From Ancylobacter polymorphus (GTDB lineage: Bacteria; Pseudomonadota; Alphaproteobacteria; Rhizobiales; Xanthobacteraceae), in NCBI RefSeq assembly GCF_022836935.1, contig NZ_CP083239.1:3052001-3116000 (forward strand): DNA of 64,000 bases, given 5' to 3'. How positions within the stretch are numbered: the stretch's first letter is position 1; each line of letters starts with the position of its first letter. The translations under genes and the position numbers were made by a program. The notes below the pieces were generated by a model that did not search any database, was not told where the DNA came from, and saw nothing but the letters and a program-made list of their open reading frames with translations. Shown here piece after piece: positions 1 through 8,123 of the stretch.

Positions 1-288
1 GCCGATGCCGATGAGCGCGACGATATCCCGCCGCCGGATCGGCGGCAGGCCCTTGCGGCGCGCCCCACTGTCCCACAGCGGCGCGAGCGCCAGCATCAGC
101 GAGCCCGCCAGCAGCAGCCGCACCGCGAGCAGGATCAGCGGCGGACAATCGGCCAGCGCCATCTTGGCGCCGGCAAAGGCCGAGGACCACAGCACGCAGA
201 ACAGCGCCACCGGCAGCGGCAGCGGCAGAAACGTCGCCGGTGCGGCCGGGACGGCGACGGACGGGTTCGCCTTCGAGGCGGGGGGCAT
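1..288 (-). CDS. EamA/DMT-family transporter, N-terminal part (runs off the left edge)
   Basis: The first 96 codons of a minus-strand gene are visible; the rest lies beyond the window. After a short Pro/Ala-rich start come two hydrophobic segments around residues 22-45 and 50-70. They include the stretch LWSSAFAGAKMAL, typical of the first helix of EamA (drug/metabolite transporter) proteins, which export amino acids or small metabolites across the inner membrane. The ATG at 288 is preceded by GGAG about 8 bases upstream. The substrate cannot be told. It lies in the same direction as the monooxygenase upstream, about 110 bases apart, so co-transcription is possible but not shown. Confidence 0.75.
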   Translation of the reverse strand, partial: MPPASKANPSVAVPAAPATFLPLPLPVALFCVLWSSAFAGAKMALADCPPLILLAVRLLLAGSLMLALAPLWDSGARRKGLPPIRRRDIVALIGIG

Positions 289-396
289 GCGTGGTCTCCA
301 CATGGATCGCGGAGAAATTAGGCGGCGCGGCTTCGATCGGAAAACGAGATGTTTTCATGATGGCCATGAGAAAAGTCGATCACTGCCCGTGCGGGC

Positions 397-1575
397 TCAC
401 GCTCGCCAGTCATAGATCCAGCGGTAGCGTTCCAGCACCGCGCTTTCCGGCTGAACGCGCATGACCAGATCCCGGGCGAGGCGGGCCGGGCCCTTGAGAT
501 GATAGATGCGGTCCATGCCGCGCGCGGCGCGCTGCACGCGGGCGGTGCGGGGCTGGCGCGCGGCCTCGTAGCGGCGCAGCGCGGCGGGAATGTCGTCCGC
601 TCCCTCAAGCTCGCGGGCGAGCACCACCGCGTCCTCGATCGCCTGCGCCGCGCCCTGGGCGAGGAAGGGCGGCATGGCGTGGGCGGCGTCGCCCAGCAGC
701 GTCACCGGGCCGTCGCCCCAGTCGGTGAGCGGGTCGAGATCGAACAGCGCCCAGCGCAGCCAGCGCTCCGGCGCGTCGAGCATGGCGCGGGCTGGCGCGC
801 ACCAGCCGCGATAATGCGCCAGAAGCTCGTCGCGGTCGGCGGCCTCGCTCCAGCCATGTGCCTCGCGCTCGTCGGGGGTGACGGCGACCAGATTGATCGC
901 CCGGCCGGCCTTGACGGGGTAGGTGACCAGATGGGCGCCGGGGCCGATCCATAGCCGCGTGACGGGATCGGTGAGGGCGGCGGGCAGCGTTTCCGCCGGC
1001 ACGGTGGCGCGCCAGGCGGCGCGGTGGCGGAAGCAGGGCGCCGCTTGCGGCTGGAGCGTCCGCCGGACGACGGAGCGCAGCCCATCGGCGCCGATCAGCG
1101 CGTCGGCGCGCAGGGTTTCCGTGCCGCCGGCTTGGCGCAGGTTCAAGCTGACGCCTCCAGCCTCGGGCGTGAAGCTTTCCAGCGCATGGCCGAGCTTGAG
1201 CGTGATGGCCGGCACCTCGCGCACGGCGGCGAGCAGGGCGGCCTGCAAATCGGCACGGTGAATGACGAGGAAGGGGCCGCCGAACCGGGCCTCGGCCTGC
1301 GCGCCCATCGGCCCGCCGGCGAGCCGTGTGCCGGCCCGCCCGTCCAGCACGGCGAAGGCGGTGGGGATCACCGCGTGTTCGGCGACGCGCTCATAGACGC
1401 CGAGCGCCCTCAGGCAGCGCGTGGCATTGGCGGCGAGCTGCACGCCGGCACCGGCTTCCTCCAGAACCTCCGCCCGCTCAACGAGCGTGACGGCACAGCC
1501 GGCCTGCGCCAGCGCAAGGGCGGCGGTGAGGCCGCCTATGCCGGCGCCGGCAATCGCAATCGAACGGGTGGGCAA
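397..1575 (-). CDS. FAD-dependent monooxygenase (salicylate hydroxylase-like)
   Basis: A 392-residue flavoprotein of the aromatic hydroxylase family, which uses NAD(P)H and O2 to hydroxylate an aromatic ring. The FAD dinucleotide-binding motif GAGIGG is at residues 10-15, the DG motif (GADGLRS) at about 162-168, and the second FAD motif GDAAHAMPP at 295-303. Together these define the group A flavin monooxygenases, and the length is normal. It begins with ATG about 10 bases downstream of the stop of the zinc-finger gene, so the two are probably one transcript. The real substrate is unknown; neighbouring genes give no catabolic pathway. A role in ubiquinone hydroxylation is an alternative, because UbiH/F/L share these motifs, but the sequence around GDAAHAMPP looks more salicylate-hydroxylase-like. 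Confidence 0.85.
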   Translation of the reverse strand: MPTRSIAIAGAGIGGLTAALALAQAGCAVTLVERAEVLEEAGAGVQLAANATRCLRALGVYERVAEHAVIPTAFAVLDGRAGTRLAGGPMGAQAEARFGGPFLVIHRADLQAALLAAVREVPAITLKLGHALESFTPEAGGVSLNLRQAGGTETLRADALIGADGLRSVVRRTLQPQAAPCFRHRAAWRATVPAETLPAALTDPVTRLWIGPGAHLVTYPVKAGRAINLVAVTPDEREAHGWSEAADRDELLAHYRGWCAPARAMLDAPERWLRWALFDLDPLTDWGDGPVTLLGDAAHAMPPFLAQGAAQAIEDAVVLARELEGADDIPAALRRYEAARQPRTARVQRAARGMDRIYHLKGPARLARDLVMRVQPESAVLERYRWIYDWRA

Positions 1576-1584
1576 GAGCCGCGC

Positions 1585-1833
1585 TCAGGCGGCGGCCGGA
1601 ATCTCGAACAGCGCGCCCGGCGGGTTCGATTCGGTGCCGTGCAGGTGGGAATCAAAGGTGTAGAGGGTCGAGCAATAGGGGCAGATGATCTCAGCATCCG
1701 ACCCCATGTCGAGGAACACATGCGGGTGATCGTAGGGCGGCAGCGCGCCCACGCACATGAATTCCTTGGCGCCGATGGCGATCTTCGCCACGCCGGCCGA
1801 ATTGTGGAAATGGGGAACGACGTGGCCCGCCAT
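1585..1833 (-). CDS. zf-CHCC zinc-finger protein (NDUFS6-like)
   Basis: An 82-residue protein with a single zinc-binding pattern: Cys27, His36 or His38, Cys51 and Cys54. This is the zf-CHCC family, related to the NDUFS6 accessory subunit of respiratory complex I. Alphaproteobacteria carry it as a small soluble protein. A longer open frame exists upstream, but the ATG at 1833 gives the family's normal length and has a purine-rich stretch (AGGCGGAC) before it. It sits 9 bases before the monooxygenase and is probably its operon partner. A complex I role is inferred from the family only. Confidence 0.8.
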   Translation of the reverse strand: MAGHVVPHFHNSAGVAKIAIGAKEFMCVGALPPYDHPHVFLDMGSDAEIICPYCSTLYTFDSHLHGTESNPPGALFEIPAAA

Positions 1834-1999
1834 GATGTCCGCCTGTCCGCGCTCGCGTTGAAATCGGCGCGACCATAGCCGCTGGCGCGCCCGGGTCCAA
1901 GGGGCCGGATGCCGCGCCTGTGCACGCCGCCCCCATCGCTTCGCCATAATGGCCGGGCAGAAACGTGACATCGCGCCGCGCCCTCCCCATATCGCTGCC

Positions 2000-2986
2000 A
2001 TGTACCGTTTCTTCGCCGCCTTCGGCTTCCTGCTCGCCTTCGCAGGTGCCGCCCATTGGGTGGTGCCGGCGGGACGGCATGCCCTTGCGCTGGTGAGCGC
2101 GCAGGATGATGCGGCCCGGCTCGCCGATCTGCAGCTCACCGGCGTGCTGACCGAGGCGCGGGTGGCGGAAGAAATCGACGCCGCGCTGGCGGAAGGCGAC
2201 GGCGAGCTGGCGGCGAGCTTTGTCGAGCTCGCGCAGGAGCGCGGCGTGCCGGTGACGGCGGAGCGTCGGAGCCGCGTCGCCCTCGCCAACGCGCCGGGCG
2301 CGAGCTTTGCGCGCGGGGCGGGGAGCTTCGGCTATGGTTTCCTCACCGGGCAGGGCGAGGATATGGCCGGGCTCGCGGGTGCCGCCGCCGGCGACCTCAC
2401 CGTGTGGGGCGATGTGCGCGATCTCGGCCGCGAGGCGGCGAACTGGGCGCGCGGCGAGCCGGTGGACCAGTTCATGGTCAACCTCGCCGGCATCGGCGTC
2501 GTGGCGACCGGGGCAACCTATGCCGCTTTCGGCGCGCCGCTGACCTTCCGGGCCGGGCTCTCGGTGCTGAAGGGCGCGCGGCGCGCGGGCGTCGTCGGCG
2601 GGCGCTTCGCCGGGAATATCGCGGCAGCGGTGCGCGGCGGCTCGAAGGCGCAACTCGCCGCGCTGGTGGGCGATCTCGGGACGGCGGGGTCCAAGGCCGG
2701 CACGCGCGCCACCTTCGCCGGGCTGCGCCATGTCGACGATGCCGCCGGTGCGGCGCGGCTGAGCGCGCTGGCACAGGCCAAGGGCGGCAAGACGCTGGCG
2801 GTGGTGAAGACGCTGGGGCGCGGGGCGCTGTTCCTCACCGAGGCGATGGCCAAGCTCGCCTATTGGATCATTGCCGCCGCGCTCAACGTGCTCGGCCTCA
2901 TCGCCTCGTTCAATGCGATGGTGGTGGCGATGCTGCGTCCGATGTGGAAGAAAAAGCGACGCCGGCCGCAGCCCCTGCCGGCGTGA
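2000..2986 (+). CDS. Membrane-associated protein of unknown function
   Basis: A 328-residue protein I do not recognise. It begins with a hydrophobic signal or anchor (about residues 4-22), has an Ala/Gly-rich body, and ends with one clear membrane segment (about residues 285-312) followed by a Lys/Arg-rich tail. A start 17 codons earlier is possible, but the ATG at 2000 places the signal sequence at the N-terminus. It is followed after 20 bases by the DUF4087 gene and probably co-transcribed. Anchored at both ends, the middle would lie in the periplasm. No catalytic motif is visible. Confidence 0.7.
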   Translation: MYRFFAAFGFLLAFAGAAHWVVPAGRHALALVSAQDDAARLADLQLTGVLTEARVAEEIDAALAEGDGELAASFVELAQERGVPVTAERRSRVALANAPGASFARGAGSFGYGFLTGQGEDMAGLAGAAAGDLTVWGDVRDLGREAANWARGEPVDQFMVNLAGIGVVATGATYAAFGAPLTFRAGLSVLKGARRAGVVGGRFAGNIAAAVRGGSKAQLAALVGDLGTAGSKAGTRATFAGLRHVDDAAGAARLSALAQAKGGKTLAVVKTLGRGALFLTEAMAKLAYWIIAAALNVLGLIASFNAMVVAMLRPMWKKKRRRPQPLPA

Positions 2987-3006
2987 GGCTCGCCGAGGAG
3001 GTCCCG

Positions 3007-3375
3007 ATGCGCCGTTCCCTGCTGACGCTGAGTTCGCTCGCCGCGCTCGTGCTTGTCGCCCTTCCGGCCGGCGCGGCGGAAAACCGCTGCGGCTGGTATG
3101 TGAACCCGACGCCGGGCAACTGGTATCTCACCGACCGCGACGGCGACTGGTGGATGCGTTCGCAGGGCGGGCTGGAGGCGGAAGGCTTCGACAACGCCCC
3201 GGAATTCGACTCCAAGCAATATGTGAAACTGCAGCCGAACGGATATGGCTATGGCTGCGCCTGCCTCAGCGTCGATACCGACAAGGCGGAGATGAACATC
3301 ACCCGCATCTATTCCGGCACGATCCTGCCGCTGTCGCGCTGCCGCAACGACAAGGCGCTGAAGAAGCCGGGCTAG
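3007..3375 (+). CDS. DUF4087-family secreted protein
   Basis: A 122-residue protein with a Sec signal peptide (cleavage after AGAA, about residue 24). The small Cys-containing mature domain starts with RCGWYVNPTPGNWYL, the hallmark of DUF4087, a periplasmic family of unknown function. The start at 3007 has a good ribosome-binding site (GAGGAGGT, about 5 bases away). Mature cysteines in RCGW, GCACL and SRCRN could pair as disulfides. It is the second gene of a pair with the upstream membrane protein. Confidence 0.8.
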   Translation: MRRSLLTLSSLAALVLVALPAGAAENRCGWYVNPTPGNWYLTDRDGDWWMRSQGGLEAEGFDNAPEFDSKQYVKLQPNGYGYGCACLSVDTDKAEMNITRIYSGTILPLSRCRNDKALKKPG

Positions 3376-3445
3376 CGCTTCGGTGTGTGGGTTGGCAGCG
3401 CCGCTTCGGCTCATTAGCGTGCCCGCTCCCTGAACGGAGCGCGCC

Positions 3446-4198
3446 ATGCCGACCTTCTCCCATGACGGTATCGAATTCGCCTATCTCGACGAGGGGGAGG
3501 GCGCGCCGATCGTGCTGGTGCACGGCTTCGGCTCGACCAAGGAGATCAACTGGGTCGGGCCGGGCTGGGTCTCGACCCTCACCGGGGCGGGGCGGCGGGT
3601 GATCGCGCTCGACAATCGCGGCCATGGCGCCTCCGCCAAGCTCTACCAGCCCGAATTGTATGATCCCTGGCTGATGGCGCGCGATGTGCTGGCGCTGATC
3701 GACCATCTCGGCCTCCCCCAGGTCGATCTGATGGGCTACTCCATGGGCGGGCGCATCAGCGCCTGTGCCGCGCTGACCGCGCCGGAGCGGGTGCGCGCGC
3801 TGGTGCTGGGCGGCATCGGCATTCACCTCATCGCTGGTGCCGGCCTGCCCATCACCATCGCCGACGCGCTGCGCGCCCCCAGCCTGGACGACGTGACCGA
3901 CCCGATGGGCCGCATGTTCCGCGCCTTCGCCGACCAGACCAAGAGCGACCGCGAGGCGCTGGCCGCCTGCATCGTCGGCTCCCGCCGCACGCTGAGCCGC
4001 GAGGAGGTGATGCGGATCTCCGTGCCGACGCTGATCGCGGTCGGTACCCGCGACGAGGTGTCCGGTGCCGCCGCCCCGCTTGCGGCGCTGATATCAGGCG
4101 CGCGCGCGGTCGACATTCCCGACCGCGACCACATGCGCGCGGTGGGCGACAAGGTGTTCAAGGAAGCGGTGCTGGCGTTCCTGAACGAGCGGGTGTGA
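3446..4198 (+). CDS. Alpha/beta hydrolase
   Basis: A 250-residue alpha/beta-hydrolase-fold protein. The oxyanion-hole motif HGFG is at residues 26-29. The nucleophile elbow G-Y-S-M-G has Ser99 as the catalytic serine, an acidic residue follows in the GTRDEV segment, and the catalytic histidine is probably in DRDHMRAV near the C-terminus. There is no signal peptide, so it acts in the cytoplasm. The family includes esterases, haloperoxidase-like enzymes and lactonases; the substrate cannot be read from the sequence. Confidence 0.85.
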   Translation: MPTFSHDGIEFAYLDEGEGAPIVLVHGFGSTKEINWVGPGWVSTLTGAGRRVIALDNRGHGASAKLYQPELYDPWLMARDVLALIDHLGLPQVDLMGYSMGGRISACAALTAPERVRALVLGGIGIHLIAGAGLPITIADALRAPSLDDVTDPMGRMFRAFADQTKSDREALAACIVGSRRTLSREEVMRISVPTLIAVGTRDEVSGAAAPLAALISGARAVDIPDRDHMRAVGDKVFKEAVLAFLNERV

Positions 4199-4205
4199 AC
4201 GCGCG

Positions 4206-4238
4206 TTTACAGCGCGGGATCTGTGAACTATAGTTCAC
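4206..4238 (+). promoter_or_regulatory. Promoter with embedded palindromic operator for the toxin-antitoxin pair
   Basis: A -35 box TTTACA (4206-4211) and a -10 box TATAGT (4229-4234) are separated by exactly 17 bases. The -10 box lies inside a perfect 16-base palindrome, GTGAACTATAGTTCAC (4223-4238). Only four bases separate the palindrome from the toxin ATG. Such palindromes over the promoter are the usual binding site for the antitoxin, which represses its own operon. Confidence 0.7.
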
Positions 4239-4242
4239 GCCC

Positions 4243-4539
4243 ATGGTCGAGGTGCGGCAGACGGCTGAGTTTGTGCGATGGTTTACGCGGCTGCGGGATG
4301 AGGCAGCCGCAGCACGGATACTTGCCCGCATTCGCCGTCTTTCCCTCGGCAATCCGGGCGATGCGAAGCCGGTCGGCGAGGGTGTCAGTGAGCTTCGCAT
4401 CGATTACGGCCCCGGCTATCGAGTCTATTTCGTGCAACGGGGAGGCGTGTTGGCGATCCTGCTCTGCGGCGGCGACAAGCACTCGCAAGACAAGGATATC
4501 CCGGCGGCCAAAGCGCTCGCCCGTGAATGGAAGGAGTGA
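4243..4539 (+). CDS. RelE/ParE-superfamily toxin (HigB / Gp49-like)
   Basis: A 98-residue basic protein of the phage-derived Gp49-like/HigB branch of the RelE superfamily. These toxins are usually mRNA interferases. Diagnostic stretches are FVRWFTRLRDEAAAARIL near the N-terminus and the core GVSELRIDYGPGYRVYF at about residues 47-63. The C-terminal CGGDKHSQDKDI segment is typical of the family. The gene precedes its antitoxin by 4 bases, the toxin-first order of higBA-type modules. No ribosome-binding site is visible before the ATG because the promoter reaches almost to it. Ribonuclease activity is inferred from the family. Confidence 0.88.
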   Translation: MVEVRQTAEFVRWFTRLRDEAAAARILARIRRLSLGNPGDAKPVGEGVSELRIDYGPGYRVYFVQRGGVLAILLCGGDKHSQDKDIPAAKALAREWKE

Positions 4540-4543
4540 GGAG

Positions 4544-4837
4544 ATGGCACTCGAAACGACCCCATGGCATGCCGCGGACCACCTCGACACGCCGGAGAGC
4601 ATAGCGGCCTATCTCGAAGCGATCTTCGAGGACGGCGATCCTGCACTGATCGCTGCCGGCCTCGGCGACATCGCTCGCTCCAAGGGCATGACCAAGATCG
4701 CCCGGGATGCCGGGGTGACGCGCGAGGCGCTTTACAAGGCGCTGAGCGCGGACGGGGATCCGCGTCTCTCCACGCTGCTCGGTGTCGTGCGCGCGCTCGG
4801 GCTCACGCTCACGGTAGCGCCCAAAAGCGCGGCCTGA
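4544..4837 (+). CDS. HTH antitoxin partner (HigA-like)
   Basis: A 97-residue antitoxin of the addiction-module antidote (HigA/XRE-related) family. The helix-turn-helix lies around residues 44-70 (SKGMTKIARDAGVTREALYKAL), followed by the family's DPRLSTLLGVVRALGL segment. It should neutralise the upstream RelE-like toxin and repress the operon through the palindrome at 4223-4238. Unlike the toxin, it has a strong ribosome-binding site (AAGGAG, about 8 bases before the ATG), which would favour antitoxin synthesis. Confidence 0.88.
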   Translation: MALETTPWHAADHLDTPESIAAYLEAIFEDGDPALIAAGLGDIARSKGMTKIARDAGVTREALYKALSADGDPRLSTLLGVVRALGLTLTVAPKSAA

Positions 4838-4858
4838 GTCGGTCCGCCGGCCAAAAAG

Positions 4859-5026
4859 CAGAGTCGGGTAAGCGGTTTGCCGGGCAACGCTCACATTCCG
4901 ATTCCGCCCCGGGGTTCGCGCCGTTGTGCCCGTCCCGGTGCGGGCGCGGGAGTGGGGCCGCCCGTCATGCGGAATAACAGAGTCGGCGGAATCGCTTGGG
5001 CGGGAAAGCTGATATTTCGATTCCGC
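4859..5026. repeat. Two diverged direct repeats of 49 bases in the toxin-antitoxin / cysE gap
   Basis: Units at 4859-4907 and 4978-5026 both start with CAGAGTCGG and end with GATTCCGC. They match at 34 of 49 positions without gaps. The second unit also contains an inverted repeat, CGGAATCG (4986-4993) with CGATTCCG (5018-5025). The rest of the 347-base gap (4838-5184) shows no gene; its last part must hold the cysE promoter. The units may belong to a dispersed intergenic repeat family. Confidence 0.5.
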
Positions 5027-5184
5027 GCCGCGTCGGCCTTGCCGTGGCCCCTCCTGGCACCGGAACGCGACAATGCAATCCTGCAATCCCCCCAGCGTAG
5101 GCCGGGGCGGGCCGTTGTGCTAGGCTCGGGTCCAACTCGGGACATCTGGCCGACGCCGCAAAGGCGAACGGCGAGGGTAGAAAA

Positions 5185-6045
5185 ATGGCTGTGAACACTC
5201 TTCAGCGCGCCGAAGCGCCGCGCGCGCTCGACAAGGTCGATCCGGTCTGGGCGCGCATCCGCGCGGAAGCCGAGACCATCACCCAGCGCGAGCCGGCGCT
5301 TGCCAGCTTCGTTTATTCCACCGTGCTCTACCACACCTCGCTGGAGCGGGCGGTGGCGCACCGCATCGCCCAGCGGCTCGACCATGGCGACGTGCCGGCG
5401 GACATCATCCGCCAGGCCTTTGAGGAAGCGGCGTCGGACGATCCGGGGCTTGGCGTCGCCATCCGCGCCGACATCGTCGCCGTGCTCGACCGCGACCCGG
5501 CGACCGACCGGGCGATCCAGCCCTTGCTCTATTACAAGGGCTTCCACGCCATCCAGACCCACCGTCTGGCGCATTGGCTGTGGAAGAACGGCCGCACCGA
5601 TTTCGCGCTCTATCTGCAGAGCCGCTCTTCGGCCGTGAACCAGGTCGACATCAACCCGGCGGCACCGTTCGGTCGCGGCATCTTCTTCGACCATGCCACC
5701 GGCATCGTCGTGGGCGAGACCGCGGTGATCGAGGACAATGTCTCGGTGCTGCAGGGCGTGACGCTGGGCGGCACGGGCAAGGAGCATGGTGATCGGCACC
5801 CGAAGATCCGCCACGGCGTGCTGCTGGGGGCGGGTGCCAAGGTGCTCGGCAATATCGAAGTGGGCCATTGCGCCCGCGTCGCCGCCGGGTCGGTGGTGCT
5901 GAAGCCCGTTCCGGCCCGCACCACCGTGGCGGGTGTGCCGGCGAAGGTGGTGGGAGAGGCCGGCTGTGCCGAGCCCTCGCGCAGCATGGACCAGATGTTC
6001 GACCATTTTGCCGATATGCCGACCTTTCTCGGCGAGGCGATCTGA
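5185..6045 (+). CDS. cysE: Serine O-acetyltransferase
   Basis: A 286-residue CysE that acetylates L-serine with acetyl-CoA, the first step of cysteine synthesis. The N-terminal alpha-helical SATase domain (about 15-150) is followed by a left-handed beta-helix of hexapeptide repeats (about 150-250). Catalytic and substrate residues are visible in DINPAAPFG and FDHATGIVVGETAVI. The chain ends in Ile, the residue that inserts into the active site of CysK to form the cysteine synthase complex. The gene stands alone with a 140-base upstream region. It is followed by DUF3126 and gamma-carbonic-anhydrase genes. Confidence 0.95.
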   Translation: MAVNTLQRAEAPRALDKVDPVWARIRAEAETITQREPALASFVYSTVLYHTSLERAVAHRIAQRLDHGDVPADIIRQAFEEAASDDPGLGVAIRADIVAVLDRDPATDRAIQPLLYYKGFHAIQTHRLAHWLWKNGRTDFALYLQSRSSAVNQVDINPAAPFGRGIFFDHATGIVVGETAVIEDNVSVLQGVTLGGTGKEHGDRHPKIRHGVLLGAGAKVLGNIEVGHCARVAAGSVVLKPVPARTTVAGVPAKVVGEAGCAEPSRSMDQMFDHFADMPTFLGEAI

Positions 6046-6158
6046 GGCACGGGGCTCTCCGCGCGCCGGTGTGAACAGGCGATTGTGCCGGTGCGGTTGC
6101 GCCGGCCGTCGCGGCGTGGCAAGCCTGCCGCCCGATCAACCCCCTTGGGAGCACGGAC

Positions 6159-6371
6159 TTGGAAAAGAAGGACCTGGAACGCGTCCAGACCTATATGCGG
6201 CGCCTGTTCACCAACACCCAGCTGCGCGTCGTCGCGCGTCCGAAGAAGAAGGATTCGGCCGAGGTCTATCTCGGCGACGAGTTCATCGGCGTCCTGTTCG
6301 AGGACAAGGAAGACGGCGAGCTTTCCTATAATTTCCAGATGGCCATTCTCGACACCGATCTCGAGGACTGA
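6159..6371 (+). CDS. DUF3126 family protein
   Basis: A 70-residue acidic/basic protein of the DUF3126 family, found next to cysE in many alphaproteobacteria; its function is unknown. The frame has no ATG at the proper N-terminus. Translation most likely starts at the TTG at 6159, preceded by GGGAGC at 6147-6152. The sequence runs from EKKDLERVQTYMRRLF to a conserved YNFQMAILDTDLE end. It lies 5 bases before the gamma carbonic anhydrase gene, so the two are one transcript. Confidence 0.85.
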   Translation: MEKKDLERVQTYMRRLFTNTQLRVVARPKKKDSAEVYLGDEFIGVLFEDKEDGELSYNFQMAILDTDLED

Positions 6372-6376
6372 GGGCG

Positions 6377-6907
6377 ATGCCGGTCTACGCGCTCGACGGT
6401 GTGGCGCCGGAACTCCCGGCGCTCGGCCGCTACTGGATCGCCCCCACCGCCGAACTGATCGGCAATATCGTGGTGGGCGACGAGGCGAGCGTGTGGTTCG
6501 GCTCGGTCATTCGCGGCGACAATGAGCCGATCACGCTCGGCGCCCGGGTGAACATTCAGGAACTGTGCGTGCTGCACACCGATCCCGGCTTCCCCATGAC
6601 CATCGGTGAAGACTGCACCATCGGCCACAAGGCGATGCTGCATGGCTGCACGATCTGCGCCAACAGCCTGATCGGCATGGGGGCGACGATCCTCAACGGC
6701 GCGAAGATCGGCCGCAACTGTCTGGTGGGCGCGGGCGCGCTCATCACCGAGGGCAAGGAATATCCCGACAATTCGCTCATCGTCGGGGCGCCGGGCAAGG
6801 TGATCCGCAGCCTCGACGAGGCGATGGAGAAGCGCATCCACGGCACCGCCGCGCATTATGTGCGCAACTGGCGGCGCTTCGCCGAAGGGCTGAAGCGGGT
6901 GGATTGA
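6377..6907 (+). CDS. Gamma-carbonic anhydrase family protein
   Basis: A 176-residue left-handed beta-helix protein of the gamma-CA/YrdA/PaaY family. The metal-site segments RGDNEPITLG, LHTDPGFP and GHKAMLHGC carry the histidines expected to bind zinc or iron, one in LHTD and two in GHKAMLHG. The N-terminal part shows repeated hexapeptides. Carbonic anhydrase activity is known for some members, while others act as acyl-CoA hydrolases or as complex I-associated subunits, so the exact reaction is open. It follows DUF3126 by 5 bases. Confidence 0.88.
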   Translation: MPVYALDGVAPELPALGRYWIAPTAELIGNIVVGDEASVWFGSVIRGDNEPITLGARVNIQELCVLHTDPGFPMTIGEDCTIGHKAMLHGCTICANSLIGMGATILNGAKIGRNCLVGAGALITEGKEYPDNSLIVGAPGKVIRSLDEAMEKRIHGTAAHYVRNWRRFAEGLKRVD

Positions 6908-6933
6908 GAGCGCTTCGCGATCGGGGACGCCCT

Positions 6934-7470
6934 ATGGACGCGATCCGCACCGAACGTCTGATCCTGCGGAACTTCCGCGCCGAGGATGCGCCGGACCTGC
7001 TGGCCTATCTGCGCGAACCGGGCGCCAGCTGCTTTCTCTCGCTCAAGCTGGACGATCTCGCGGCCGCCGAGGCCGAGGCGACGGAGCGCGCTGGCAATGA
7101 CGAGCATATCGCCGTCTGTCTGGCCGCGACCGGCCGGGTGATCGGCGACGTGTTCGCCATGCCGGAGCCGCCCGACAATTATTCCGTCGGCTGGAACTTC
7201 AATGCGGCGTTCTCCGGGGCTGGCTTCGCTACCGAGGCGGCGCGGGCGCTGTTCGACTATCTGTTCACGGTGAAACAGGCGCGGCGGCTCTATGCCTATG
7301 TCGAGGAGGACAATTCCTCCTCGCGACGCTTGTGCGAACGGCTCGGCATGCGCGCGGAAGGGCTGTTCCGGGAGTTCATCTCCTTCCGGCAGGATGAGCG
7401 CGGCAAGCCCGTCTATGAGAACACAATGCAATACGCCCTACTGCGCCGGGAGTGGGAGGCGGCCGGCTAG
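6934..7470 (+). CDS. GNAT-family N-acetyltransferase (RimJ/RimL type)
   Basis: A 178-residue acetyl-CoA-dependent acetyltransferase. It begins IRTERLILRNFRAEDAPDL, the standard opening of the RimJ/RimL branch. It ends with the family's ENSSSRRLCERLGMR-like motif, here EDNSSSRRLCERLGMRAEG around residues 124-142. The ATG at 6934 is preferred over an upstream TTG because it gives the normal family start. The stop codon overlaps the stop of the convergent protease gene by 3 bases. Its substrate is unknown. Confidence 0.88.
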   Translation: MDAIRTERLILRNFRAEDAPDLLAYLREPGASCFLSLKLDDLAAAEAEATERAGNDEHIAVCLAATGRVIGDVFAMPEPPDNYSVGWNFNAAFSGAGFATEAARALFDYLFTVKQARRLYAYVEEDNSSSRRLCERLGMRAEGLFREFISFRQDERGKPVYENTMQYALLRREWEAAG

Positions 7471-8123
7471 TTGCGGCCGACCGAAAGCGGCGCCAGCACG
7501 TCGCCGAGCGAGACCCAGCTGTCGGTGTTCTGCTGCGCCTGGCGCTTGACGAAGCGATAGCCGGTTTCGTGCCAGAGCAGGATCGCCGCTTCCTGATTGT
7601 CGAGCACGAGGTCGCCGCGATCCGTCACCACGGTGAGAACCGCGTGGCCGTCGCCCTTGTGGTCGCGGACCACGGTGACCAGCAGCGTGTCCGCCGGCCA
7701 GCCGAGTTCGACCAGCGTGCGGCGCTTGAGCAGGACATAATCCTCGCAATCGCCGAAGCCGTCGTCCGGATAGGTCCAGCGTTCGATCTCGCCGTAATGT
7801 TCGAGATCGGTCAGCGGCTGGATGCGGCCATTGATCTCGTCATTGACCTTGCGCAGCTGGGCGAAATTGGCCTCCGTCAACGCCACCTTGCCGCCGGTGC
7901 TGCCGGCCGAGCCGCAATCGGCGGGGTGCTCGGTGCAGAACTGGAAATAGCCCATCGGCACGCTGGTCTGCGCGCCGGGCGCCATGTTGGCGGCGAAGCT
8001 GGAGAGCATCGCCACCGTCTTCTCCGCCTGTGCGGGCTCGGCGGGCGTCAGCACCGCCGCAAAGGCAGCCGCAACAACCGCCTGACCCGCCGCGAGAAGG
8101 GCCCGTTCGAGCCTCTTTTTCAT
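7467..8123 (-). CDS. Transglutaminase-like cysteine peptidase (BTLCP family)
   Basis: A 218-residue exported protein of the bacterial transglutaminase-like cysteine proteinase family, which in other bacteria includes the LapG biofilm protease. A signal sequence covers about residues 1-33 (ending AQAEK). The catalytic triad is visible: Cys in GDCEDYVLLK, His in GDGHAVLTV and Asp in LVLDNQ. The ATG at 8123 has GAGG about 7 bases upstream; two earlier ATGs at 8135 and 8144 are possible. No LapD or adhesin gene lies next to it, so a LapG role is unproven. Confidence 0.85.
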   Translation of the reverse strand: MKKRLERALLAAGQAVVAAAFAAVLTPAEPAQAEKTVAMLSSFAANMAPGAQTSVPMGYFQFCTEHPADCGSAGSTGGKVALTEANFAQLRKVNDEINGRIQPLTDLEHYGEIERWTYPDDGFGDCEDYVLLKRRTLVELGWPADTLLVTVVRDHKGDGHAVLTVVTDRGDLVLDNQEAAILLWHETGYRFVKRQAQQNTDSWVSLGDVLAPLSVGRN

